From Opitutaceae bacterium (GTDB taxonomy: Bacteria; Verrucomicrobiota; Verrucomicrobiia; Opitutales; Opitutaceae), in NCBI GenBank assembly GCA_026125215.1, contig JAHCLN010000004.1:1-57830 (forward strand): a stretch of DNA of 57,830 bases, written 5' to 3'. How positions within the stretch are numbered: position 1 is the stretch's first letter; every line of letters begins with the position of its first letter. The position numbers and the translations under genes are program-made. The notes beneath the pieces were generated by a model, which worked only from the letters and a program-made list of their open reading frames with translations, ran no database searches and was not told where the DNA came from. This document shows, piece by piece, positions 18,244-26,139 of the stretch.

Positions 18244-18374
18244 GGGGAAGGCCGGCGGGGTTACGGAGAGGCAAAATCCGCGGGCTGACAAAGGCGGGAT
18301 TGTTACGATTCGGCGGCGGGGCGGGATTTTCAGGCTGGCCCGGCCTGCCGGACCGGCAATGGTGGCGCGGAAAC

Positions 18375-19271
18375 ATGGCGCGCATCCTCCACGTTCTCAC
18401 CGGTTGCACGGCGGTCGGCAAGACCGAGGCCGCCCTGCGCTGGGCGGAGGCGCACGGGGCGGAGATCGTGTCGTGCGACGCGCTGCTGTTCTACCGCGGC
18501 ATGGATCTCGGCACGGCCAAGCCCACGGCGGCGGAGCGCGCGCGCGTGCCGCACCACCTGATTGATGTCTGCGGCCTGCGCGAGCCGATGGATGTCGCGC
18601 GCTACGTGACCCGCGCGCAGGCGGCGGTGGCGGACATCGCCGCCCGCGGCCGTCCGGTGCTGGTGACCGGCGGCAGCGGGTTTTACCTGAAGGCGTTTTT
18701 CGCGCCGGTGGCCGACGACGTGGCCGTGCCGGCGGCGGTGCGGGAGCGCGTGCGGGCGCTGGACCCGGCCGTGGCGCTGGCGGAACTGCGCGCGCTCAAC
18801 CCTGGCGGCCTCGGGGCGCTCGACACCGCGAATCCGCGGCGGGTGACCCGGGCGCTGGAGCGCTGCCTCGCCAGCGGAAGAACCTTGGCGGACCTTGCGG
18901 CGGATTTTGCGCGTCAGCCGCCGCCCTTCGCCGGGTGGGAGGTGAAGCTCGTGCAGCTCGACCGCCCGCCCGCCGAACTGGCGCAGCGGATCGAACAACG
19001 CGTGGCGGCGATGCTCGCGGCCGGACTGGTGGAGGAGGTGAGGGGACTGCTCGCACAGGGCCTCCGGGAAAATCCCAGCGCGGCGCAGGCCATCGGCTAC
19101 CGGGAAGTCATCGCGATGCTGGCCGGCCGGCTGCCCGCGTCCCAACTCGCGGCGGAGATAGCCAAGAACACCCGGGCCTTGGTGAAGAAGCAGCGCACCT
19201 GGTTCCGGACCCAGTTGCCCGAGCACCGGGTGGTTCCCGCCGCCACCGCGGATGCGGCGGCATTGTTTTAG
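18375..19271 (+). CDS. miaA: tRNA dimethylallyltransferase MiaA
   Basis: Transfers a dimethylallyl group to N6 of A37 in tRNAs reading UNN codons. The 298-residue protein begins MARILHVLTGCTAVGKTE, with the P-loop GCTAVGKT at residues 10-17, followed by the substrate region SCDALLFYRGMDLGTAKP and HHLIDV. VTGGSGFYLKAF near residue 98 and AAQAIGYREV near 235 are also conserved. The ATG at 18375 is used; a longer frame from 18300 lacks family sequence. It is the last core gene before the accessory island. Confidence 0.95.
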   Translation: MARILHVLTGCTAVGKTEAALRWAEAHGAEIVSCDALLFYRGMDLGTAKPTAAERARVPHHLIDVCGLREPMDVARYVTRAQAAVADIAARGRPVLVTGGSGFYLKAFFAPVADDVAVPAAVRERVRALDPAVALAELRALNPGGLGALDTANPRRVTRALERCLASGRTLADLAADFARQPPPFAGWEVKLVQLDRPPAELAQRIEQRVAAMLAAGLVEEVRGLLAQGLRENPSAAQAIGYREVIAMLAGRLPASQLAAEIAKNTRALVKKQRTWFRTQLPEHRVVPAATADAAALF

Positions 19272-19304
19272 CTGCCCGACTGCGGGAGATGTTAGACTCT
19301 AAAA

Positions 19305-19322
19305 TCTAAGACCTAACGGCCT
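19305..19322 (-). repeat. Island-end repeat, left copy (18 bases)
   Basis: The sequence TCTAAGACCTAACGGCCT is the inverted counterpart, with one mismatch in 18, of a stretch at 23195-23212. It lies 33 bases after the miaA stop and marks the probable left limit of the IS110/RHS island. Confidence 0.6.
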
Positions 19323-19553
19323 TCTCTGAGTGGCCCTGTGCAAGCATGATTTTTGGGCTGTTTTCGGATGATTTCCGGATGGGGACGCGAAGGGCCGGGC
19401 GACATTCCGGCGGCCTGTCACCAGGGTGGGAAGAGGAGATTCCGCGATCACACTTCTCTAAGCGGCGGACCGTTCACGGTGGTCCCCTGCATGGTAAAAT
19501 CAGATCCCCGGCCCTCTATCCTGACCCAAGACGCACCTGCGCGGGGCAGGTCG

Positions 19554-20615
19554 TCAGTCCGTAATGAGAGCGGCCGGGGAAAGTGGTTTGGTGGTGAGCG
19601 GCACCTTGGAGTAGTTGCGCTGTTCTGTCAGCATTTTCCAAGCGATCTTGGCCAGGCGGCGGGCGGTGATGGTGATGGCCTCGTTGGCGCCTTTGCCGCG
19701 GGCGCGGTGGCGCTTGTAGAACGTGCCAAGGTAGCCGTCGCAGCCGACGGCCACCCAGGCGGCCTCAATGAAGGCCCATTTGAGCCAGCGGTTGCAGAAC
19801 GGCAGCATGCGGCCGTGGGAGGTCTTGCCGCCGGAGGAGTAGGTGGTGGGCACCAGACCGGCGTAGGCGCACAGCTTGTCGGGGGTCCGGAAACGCGCGA
19901 TCCCGTCGATCTCCAGGGCAATGACCGGGCCAAGCACCTTGCCGACTCCCGGCAGGGTGCGCAGGCGCCGGGCCTCGGCGTTCGCCGCGTTGTCCGCCTC
20001 GATGCGGTCTTCAAGCGCGTGGATGTGGCGCTCGATCAGCTCGTGCAACTCCAGGTCCTCGGTGAGCAGCTGGCGGTCGGGCGCGGGCAGGACCACGCGC
20101 TTCATCCAGGCTTTACCCCGTTGGCTGAAAGGGTCTTTGACCGCGGGGCGTTCGAGGCGGGGATGGCGGTCGAGCACCGTGTGGATGCGGTTGCGCACCA
20201 TGGTGCGCACACGGGCCAGCCAGAGGCGCTGGCGCACGGTGTTCTTCTTCTGCCGCACCGGCTTGTCCGGCACGTGGACGGCGGCGACGAAGTTGCCGCG
20301 CAACAGCGTGGCGAGCGCCCGGGCGTCCACCCGGTCGTTTTTGATCTGCGCGTCGGCGATGATGCGGTTCTTCGCGGGATTGGAGAGCACCACCTGCGCG
20401 ACGCCCGGCGTGGCTTCGAGCAGGTCGTAGAGCGCAGCCCAGTTCCAGCACGCTTCGATCACCACCGCGCTCGGCTCGGCCAGGGCCGCAAAGTAGGCGG
20501 CGAAGGCTTCCGGCGCGTTGTGGTCGATGCGGCGTTCCAGCAGCCGGCGGCCTTGCGCGTCCAGCGTGCAGGCCACCGAGTAGCGTTTGTGATGGTCGAT
20601 TCCGGTATAGTTCAT
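19554..20615 (-). mobile_element. IS110-family transposase gene, apparently intact
   Basis: A 353-residue transposase with the RuvC-like DEDD domain of IS110 in front and the Transposase_20 domain behind. Acidic residues fit the DEDD set: Asp7 in TGIDHHK, Glu54 in VIEACWNW, and Asp93 and Asp96 in KNDRVDARAL. The C-terminal region has TLPGVGKVLGPVIALEI and LCAYAGLVPTTYSSGGKTSH with the conserved Ser. The frame is uninterrupted from ATG to stop. IS110 elements lack terminal inverted repeats and encode a guide RNA beside the gene, so I cannot set the element ends; the flanks 19323-19553 and 20616-20799 are where they would lie. Confidence 0.93.
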
Positions 20616-20799
20616 GGCACCGCCAAGGATACCACCGTCCGACCTTCGGCTCGGCTCCTTTCCTTAGCTGCCTCTCATGTTACCTAACCCCATCGACTGA
20701 GGGCGGTGCCTCACTACGATTTCATGGCTCCACGCGACGTGCTGGACCGTTACAGCGAAAAGCCGAGTCCGGCGGGTCTGGCCGGGTTTGTCGTAAACG

Positions 20800-21028
20800 G
20801 GGTCAGGCCGTAAATTGTAAATTAAGGGTCGGGTTTTGGGTGGGGTCCGTGATCCGATGGCTAGTGGACCGAGTATGGCCGCTTTCAGAAGAGAGGTCTC
20901 GAATAAAATTTCCCAAATATATATCCAAAAAATAGTTTAATAAATACCTGGAGCGCTGAGTCCGTTCCAAGCGATGAACGTTCGCTGGGTTGGATGCCAC
21001 TTTAATTTACAATTTACGGCCTGACCCC
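20800..21028. repeat. 229-base segment with 26-base perfect inverted ends
   Basis: The left end (20800-20825) starts GGGGTCAGGCCGT and the right end (21003-21028) is its exact reverse complement over 26 bases. The interior is clearly AT-richer than the chromosome and holds no convincing gene. The form is that of a miniature non-autonomous element. Confidence 0.75.
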
Positions 21029-21040
21029 ATTGATTGGGCC

Positions 21041-21197
21041 GCCACGGTGCTGCCGAGGGCATCGGGGTGGTGATACTGCCAGCCGCCGTGCGCGGCGTCG
21101 TGCCGCGCAATGACCTCATCGGGCCGCGGCCCCCAGACGGTCCAGTCAATCTGCGCACCGCCGGCATCGAGCCGCAGGAAGCACTGCGCGCCGTCGT
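21041..21197 (-). pseudogene. Orphan RHS core fragment
   Basis: On the minus strand this reads DGAQCFLRLDAGGAQIDWTV and continues through GPRPDEVIARHDAAHGGW to HHPDALGSTVA, matching the RHS gene at 22782-22939 almost word for word. Both ends stop abruptly. It is a displaced second copy of a short piece of RHS core, as left by recombination between toxin-tip cassettes. Confidence 0.8.
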
Positions 21198-21244
21198 GTC
21201 AAAGAACGTCTATCTATCGCCATCCCATCGCCTCGGCCCAGACC

Positions 21245-21265
21245 TAGCACCTAACGGCCGGACCC
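21245..21265 (-). repeat. Island-end repeat, internal copy
   Basis: TAGCACCTAACGGCCGGACCC is a variant of the reverse complement of the repeat at 23189-23212 (GGGGTCAGGCCGTTAGGTG...). It sits between the orphan RHS fragment and the immunity-like gene. Confidence 0.55.
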
Positions 21266-21325
21266 TATAGGATTGCGGACCCCGTCGGATTGCGGCTGTT
21301 TAGGACAGGTATGTTGCGACGTTAA

Positions 21326-21928
21326 TTATTTATGTCGGCCCGTTCGCACTTCGATTTTAGTTCCATCAGGTAGATTTTTGATCTGCTCGAACACGCTATG
21401 GCGAAGTTTAATATTTTTCTCCCAATTAAGAGGATACACGTTATCAAGGGAATACTCACCACCAGCTATAAAAGGCAGTCTAGGACACAATTGCTGACCC
21501 ATTTTCAACGGGGCATGTGTGTGTGTCCACTCCCGCAACAGGGATTCACCGGTGTAGAAATTTGGCTTGCCCAATACGGCAATCAGGAACGCATCAAAGC
21601 TTTTCGCAATTGTAGACCACGTGCCGTCCTCAAGATCAAACATACCATACTCGGTCCCACAGCAGCCAAATTGATTTCCAAATATTTCTTCGGCAAAAAG
21701 AAGCCATTTGCCGGTGCTCTCCGGATACAGTGTTTTCAGTGAAGCGTTTCTACTTTCAAGATTGTCATATTCCGCCGGAGCACCGGGCGCATAAAAGTGC
21801 AATGCGCCAGAAAAGGCCACGCCGGCACCACACGACTCGATAAAAAATTGATGTGCAGAGTCATTGAAGCCTGAATTAGTGCCACGTGGGGGAGCATAGG
21901 TAGGTATAAAATCATGTAGTCTGCGCAT
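21326..21928 (-). CDS. Probable immunity protein, SMI1/KNR4 (SUKH)-like
   Basis: 200 residues, no signal peptide, base composition lower in GC than the chromosome. The stretch GKWLLFAEEIFGNQFGC near residue 73, then YGMFDLEDGTWSTIAKSFDAFL, has the SUKH pattern (Trp/Leu strand, acidic Phe-Gly-Asn/Asp turn, later Phe-x-x-Phe/Leu helix). It starts 7 bases after the RHS-NucB stop in the same direction, the usual place of the gene that neutralises an RHS toxin tip. Family assignment is by pattern only and tentative; immunity is inferred from position. Confidence 0.6.
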   Translation of the reverse strand: MRRLHDFIPTYAPPRGTNSGFNDSAHQFFIESCGAGVAFSGALHFYAPGAPAEYDNLESRNASLKTLYPESTGKWLLFAEEIFGNQFGCCGTEYGMFDLEDGTWSTIAKSFDAFLIAVLGKPNFYTGESLLREWTHTHAPLKMGQQLCPRLPFIAGGEYSLDNVYPLNWEKNIKLRHSVFEQIKNLPDGTKIEVRTGRHK

Positions 21929-21935
21929 GGCTGGA

Positions 21936-23188
21936 TTATTTTTTTGGGGGATTTGGCTTCGGTTGAGGAGGACGCGGCACCACTACTACTTTAGTGCCAT
22001 CAGGCAAAGTTTTGATTTGTTGGCCAACTGAACCTCCCGCTCCGCGATTATCGCTGGGCGAAATCGGACGAACAGACGTTTTCCCATCCGGCTTTATCAC
22101 CGCCGGTGGAAACTCGTCTCGGTCTTTACCCTCTACGGTATCTACGTCCTTGAGGTTCTCCTTCCGCCGTGCTTCTTTGCCACTTCGATCAATCACACCT
22201 GTAGGTTTAACGCCATCAGCAATGGCATCTTCACCGTGCTGTGCAGCCTCTGGATGGTCTATGTAGATAGGCACAGGTGCTTCTTCTCCAGTATTTCCAA
22301 CTGCGGGTGCCTCAGGGTTGGCGGCTTCGGCTGCCTGACGCGCCACATTGGCCACGGCAATGGCAGCGATTGTCGCCTCCATCGCTATTTGCGTTGCGCG
22401 GTAGGCGCGGTGGGCTTGGTAAGCACCCCATCCTAGACGGGCGGCGGTGCCGATGGTCCACACACTGCGGGCGACATGTGCAACTTCACCACTCGGATCG
22501 ACATGATTGATCGGGTTGTTGAAGCAATACCGATACAGGTTCAGGTCGCCCGCATCGAACCGCACGGGGTCGTTCTGCAGGAACCTTCCCAAGGTCGACT
22601 GATACCACCGGGCCTTGTAGTTCGCGAGCACGATGTCCCCGCGCCATTCCTGCCCCGTGAATAACCACAGGTTGCCAATGGCGGTTGCGGTGCGCGCATT
22701 CCCGTTCGCATCCCGAATATCCGGCAGCCCGAAGGGATCGTAGAGATACCGCTCGATCACGCTCCCGGCGGCATTGGTCACGGCCACCGTGCTGCCGAGG
22801 GCATCGGGATGGTGATACTGCCAGCCGCCGTGCGCGGCGTCGTGCCGCGCGATGACCTCGTCGGGCCGCGGCCCCCACACCGTCCAGTCGATCTGCCCGC
22901 CGCCGGCACCGAGCCGCAGGAAGCACTGCGCGCCGTCGTAATAGCGGAACTCGGCCACGCCGTTCTTCGTCACCTTCACGAGCCGCCCCTCGGGGTCGTG
23001 AGCCAGCGTGAGCGTGAGGCCGGACTGCGTGACGGACGTCAGCCGGTTTTCCGCGTCGTAGCCGAGCGTCTGCCCGCCCCAGGTGGTGACATTGCCCCGG
23101 GCGTCGTGGGCGATGGCGCCACCGCTTTGGCCGGTGACGGCCGAGTATTGGTTGAGCGCGTCGGCGGTAAAACCAATGGAAAACCAAT
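21936..23188 (-). pseudogene. RHS-repeat protein, 5'-truncated, with NucA/NucB-like DNase tip
   Basis: Coding similarity runs from about 23188, where RHS sequence (FTADALNQYSAVTGQSGG) abuts a repeat and an in-frame TGA, to the stop at 21936. The first in-frame ATG is at 22979. The RHS core ends with GRFLQNDPVRFDAGDLNLYR and NNPINHVDPSGE. The C-terminal tip, roughly 21975-22277, has the NucA/NucB DNase pattern: HPEAAQHGEDAI, VIDRSGKEARRKENL, the catalytic KDRDEFPPA (residues 285-293 from that ATG) and SPSDNRGAGGSVGQQI with LPDGTKV. The delivery-side N-terminus, signal and most RHS repeats are missing, so it is a remnant or silent tip donor. Confidence 0.82.
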
Positions 23189-23212
23189 GGGGTCAGGCCG
23201 TTAGGTGTTAGA
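23189..23212 (+). repeat. Island-end repeat, right copy
   Basis: Starts GGGGTCAGGCCGTTAGGTG at the exact point where RHS coding similarity stops. Its last 18 bases (23195-23212) are the inverted counterpart of 19305-19322. A short direct duplication (CCAATGG twice, 23174-23190) sits beside it. Confidence 0.6.
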
Positions 23213-23445
23213 TGGCAAGCGGCAAACTTGTCTGACGAGGCGAATTTAAATCTCTGCAAGTGACGTGCGCCTTCTGTCAGGTGGAGAGTGTGACGGACCA
23301 CACCGGGTGCGGGACTTGGATATGATGGGGCGCGGCCGTGGCGGCTGACAGCCGAGCCGCTGCACAATGGCATGATTCCTCTGAGCAGACTGGCGACTGG
23401 CCTCTTGTCAGGGACGGTGCCCTGACCCAGCTTATCAGTCCAGCC

Positions 23446-23937
23446 ATGCCAGTTTATTTTCACGTCCAACGCAGCGGGGTGAGCGGATTCCGGGTGGGCC
23501 GCAGCTATTCCTTCGGATCGGAGCAGAATTTTTTCGCCCGCGATCTGATGGGCGTCGAGGTGATCGTCCCCGTGGCTGGCACGAGCGGACTGCCCGTGGA
23601 CCAATTGCTCTGCGACTACTTTGATCCGACGGGCCTGGGGCACTACAAGCAGATCCGCAGCAAGATCGTCACTCCCGATGAAAAGGGGCTGCTCAAGTCC
23701 GCGCTGTCGGTGCTCAACCATCAGGCGATGGTCCTGCGTGAATTTGTTTTCGAGCAGGTGCGGCAGGAGGCGTTTCCGGACAAGCCCTCGCGCCTGAAAG
23801 GTATCTGGCTGATTCCGCATGAGGAAGCGTTGCTAGAGCAGTGGGGTGCCGGGCTCAGGTCGCGGACGAATTGCGACGCAGGAGGAGCAGGTGCAGCGCG
23901 AGGCAGAGCGGGGCGAGCAAGGTGGGCACGAGGCTGA
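23446..23937 (+). CDS. DUF2441-like protein, C-terminally disrupted
   Basis: From the ATG at 23446 the protein begins MPVYFHVQRSGVSGFRVG and continues with YFDPTGLGHYKQIRS, VLREFVFEQVRQEAFPDKPS and RLKGIWLIPHEEALLEQW, which resembles DUF2441-type proteins. After that point, near 23845, the frame enters sequence antisense to the next gene and the tail is a Gly/Ala/Arg-rich run with no family character, so the native end is probably lost. It lies on the right edge of the accessory island. Function unknown. Confidence 0.55.
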   Translation: MPVYFHVQRSGVSGFRVGRSYSFGSEQNFFARDLMGVEVIVPVAGTSGLPVDQLLCDYFDPTGLGHYKQIRSKIVTPDEKGLLKSALSVLNHQAMVLREFVFEQVRQEAFPDKPSRLKGIWLIPHEEALLEQWGAGLRSRTNCDAGGAGAARGRAGRARWARG

Positions 23938-24436
23938 GCGGCAGGGTGTTGAAGGGGGCGAGGGCGGCGGGCTGGGTCAGGCTCAGCCGCAGGCCGGCGA
24001 GGAAGAGCAGGGCGAGGTCCATCAGGCCGATGACATTCCAGATGGTGAGCGCGCTGCGGCGGCGCTCCGGGGCGAGCGGCAGGAAGCAGACGGCGAGTGC
24101 GAGCAGGCCGGTGACGAGCGATCCGAGCCCGGCCTGGTAATAGGCCCGGGGCAGCACGCCTTCGGAGGCCAGCACCGCGAAATAAAATCCGGCGAGGCGC
24201 AGCGCCTGCGGCAGCACGAGCGCGCGCGGGTCGAGCCGGTCCACCCACGCGGCCACGGGGGCGAGCCCGCGGACGAGGGCGAAGAGCGCGAAGCCGAGCC
24301 CGGGGATGAGCAGCTGCACCAGCACCGGCGGCCAGGCGGCGGGCAGCTGCAATTTGCCCACGGCGAGGGCGAGGAAGACCCAGAGCAGGCCGATCGCGCG
24401 GAGCGCGACGGGAAGGCGGGAGGGCATGCCGCTCAC
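23855..24436 (-). CDS. Polytopic membrane protein of unknown function
   Basis: 193 residues, dominated by about six hydrophobic segments, with no soluble domain. I do not recognise a family. The GTG start at 24436 overlaps the TolC-like stop by 4 bases; an ATG at 24427 is the alternative. The tight overlap shows cotranscription with the TolC-like gene. Its 3' end marks the return from the accessory island to core sequence. Confidence 0.7.
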   Translation of the reverse strand: MSGMPSRLPVALRAIGLLWVFLALAVGKLQLPAAWPPVLVQLLIPGLGFALFALVRGLAPVAAWVDRLDPRALVLPQALRLAGFYFAVLASEGVLPRAYYQAGLGSLVTGLLALAVCFLPLAPERRRSALTIWNVIGLMDLALLFLAGLRLSLTQPAALAPFNTLPLSLVPTLLAPLCLALHLLLLRRNSSAT

Positions 24437-25905
24437 TCGTCCGTCCGGATGTTGTAGCGGGCGAGCGAGCTGCCTTCGAGGCGCCGGAGGTCGGCGACGG
24501 CGGTGCGCAGGTTGACAAGGGCCTGGAGCTCGGAGACGCGGGCGCGCTCCAGGGCATCCTGCGCCTCGAGCACGAGGCGGCTGGTCGAGAGGCCGGCATC
24601 GAAGCGGGCTTTTTCCAGCTCGTATTGGCGCACGCTGAGCTCGGTGGCCTTGGCGGAGATGTCGGCGCTTTCGAGGTTGGTCTCCACGGCGCGCACGGCG
24701 GCGCGGACCTGGGCGAGGAGGTTTTGCTCGATCTGCTGGAGGCGCGCCTGCTCGCGCTCGAGGTTGTTCTGCGCGATCCGGAGGCGGGCCTTGTCGCCGC
24801 GCATGCCCCAGGGCATGCTGAGGGAGAGGTCAACCTGCCAGTTGTAGCCGTCGCCGTCGGGCAGGCGGTTGAGCGCGCGGCCCGTGGAACGGTCGCGGGT
24901 GTTGTGGCCGACGGCGCCGCCGAGGTCGAGGGACGGGCGGTGGGCGTTGCGGGCGGTGATGAGGTCGAGCTCGAGCTGGCCGATGGCGGCCTGCGCGGAC
25001 CGGTATTCCGGCTGGTTCTCGCGGGCGAGCCCGTAGGAAGCGGCGAAATCCGGCACGGCGGGGCGGTCGGACGGGAGGCTCACTTCGCCGAGGACGGTGT
25101 CGAATTCAAAGCGGCCGATCAGGGCGAGGAGGTCGTCCTGCCGGTCGCGCACGACCTTTTCGGCCTCGAGGACGCTGCGGCGGGCGTTGGCGACGCCGAC
25201 CTCGGCCTGGAGGACGTCGAGATCGGTGGCGACGCCGGTGTTCTTGCGGGTTTTGTTTTCCTCGAAGAGGCGCTCGGCGAGGGCGAGGCTCATGCGGCGG
25301 ACCTTCAGCTGTTCGCGGGCGAAGACGAGGTTGTAGTAGGCGGCCTCGGTGTTGCGCACGACCGTGAGGACCTGGGCGCGGAAATCGTGCCCGGCGCGGG
25401 TGACGCCGAGTTCGGCGCGGTTGATGGCGGCCTTGTTGGCGGCGGGGCCGGCGTTGCGGAGCAGGGGCTGGCTGATGGAGAGACTGACGTCGGCGTTGTA
25501 GGCGGGGTTCAGCGTGCTGAAGGTGTTGTTGGTCTCGTTGCGGTTGAGGCTGCCGCTGAGGCTGACGGTGGCGCCGGTGGTGAGGCGCTGGGAAACGCCA
25601 AGGCGGGTGTCGCTGAGCTCGCTGCGGGTGCCGGTGAGCGTGGTGGCGGCGACGTCGGCCTGGCTGAACGAGCGGCTGGTGCGCAGGGTGAGGGTGGGGT
25701 CGAAGCCGGCCTCGGACGCGGTGAGCGTCTCACGGGCGTTGGCGGCGTCGAAGGACTGGATGCGCAGCGTGAAATTCTGGTCGAGCGCCCGGGCGATGCA
25801 TTCCTCCAGGGTCAGGGCCGGGGCGGCCGGCGCGGCGCTGGCGGAACCAATGGCGGCGAGGGCCGCGACGAGCAGGAGCGGAAGGCGGAACACTTGGGAG
25901 GACAT
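24433..25905 (-). CDS. TolC-family outer membrane efflux protein
   Basis: 490 residues from the ATG complementary to 25903-25905, which opens a clear signal peptide (MSSQVFRLPLLLVAALAAIG, cleaved after SASA). The mature part begins with the family motif LTLEECIARALDQNFTLRI and shows the duplicated helix/strand pattern of outer membrane efflux proteins, with ISQPLLRNAGPAANKAAINR in the first half and a matching half after it. It should form a trimeric periplasm-spanning channel. No adaptor or inner membrane pump is adjacent, only the small membrane protein downstream. Confidence 0.9.
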   Translation of the reverse strand: MSSQVFRLPLLLVAALAAIGSASAAPAAPALTLEECIARALDQNFTLRIQSFDAANARETLTASEAGFDPTLTLRTSRSFSQADVAATTLTGTRSELSDTRLGVSQRLTTGATVSLSGSLNRNETNNTFSTLNPAYNADVSLSISQPLLRNAGPAANKAAINRAELGVTRAGHDFRAQVLTVVRNTEAAYYNLVFAREQLKVRRMSLALAERLFEENKTRKNTGVATDLDVLQAEVGVANARRSVLEAEKVVRDRQDDLLALIGRFEFDTVLGEVSLPSDRPAVPDFAASYGLARENQPEYRSAQAAIGQLELDLITARNAHRPSLDLGGAVGHNTRDRSTGRALNRLPDGDGYNWQVDLSLSMPWGMRGDKARLRIAQNNLEREQARLQQIEQNLLAQVRAAVRAVETNLESADISAKATELSVRQYELEKARFDAGLSTSRLVLEAQDALERARVSELQALVNLRTAVADLRRLEGSSLARYNIRTDE

Positions 25906-26139
25906 GTGGAAAAGGGCGGGCTGCCGGGATGGAGGAAGAACACGGGCCGAAGGCCGGAAGTTACGGAAATAATCGCAGGGCACCGCGGTTAAGACGAGTC
26001 CGCGCGGACGAGGTTGCAGCGATTTTGGTCATGCCGGAAAATGCACCGCCGGGGCGCGGGGTTGCCGAGCCAAAAAAGGCCGAACGGTCCGGGGCGCGGA
26101 TGAGTGGTTGCCCTCCGGCCGCTCCGGCATGGCGGGCGC

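Larger units (their letters stand above)
20616..21325. other. Non-coding mosaic of repeats and an RHS fragment
   Basis: About 700 bases without a credible gene. In order it holds the probable IS110 flank, a 229-base segment bounded by perfect inverted repeats, a 157-base duplicate of RHS core sequence and a further copy of the island-end repeat. The short frames here do not look like any protein I know. Confidence 0.7.

Noticed and set aside
20803-21000. A 65-codon minus-strand frame inside the 229-base repeat segment
   Set aside because: It includes the inverted repeat end, has no known motif and no convincing ribosome site; more likely by chance in an AT-rich insert.
22486-23820. Long minus-strand frame covering the RHS gene and the DUF2441-like gene
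   Set aside because: It reads RHS sequence in the wrong frame and then the complement of the DUF2441-like gene; no family signal of its own.
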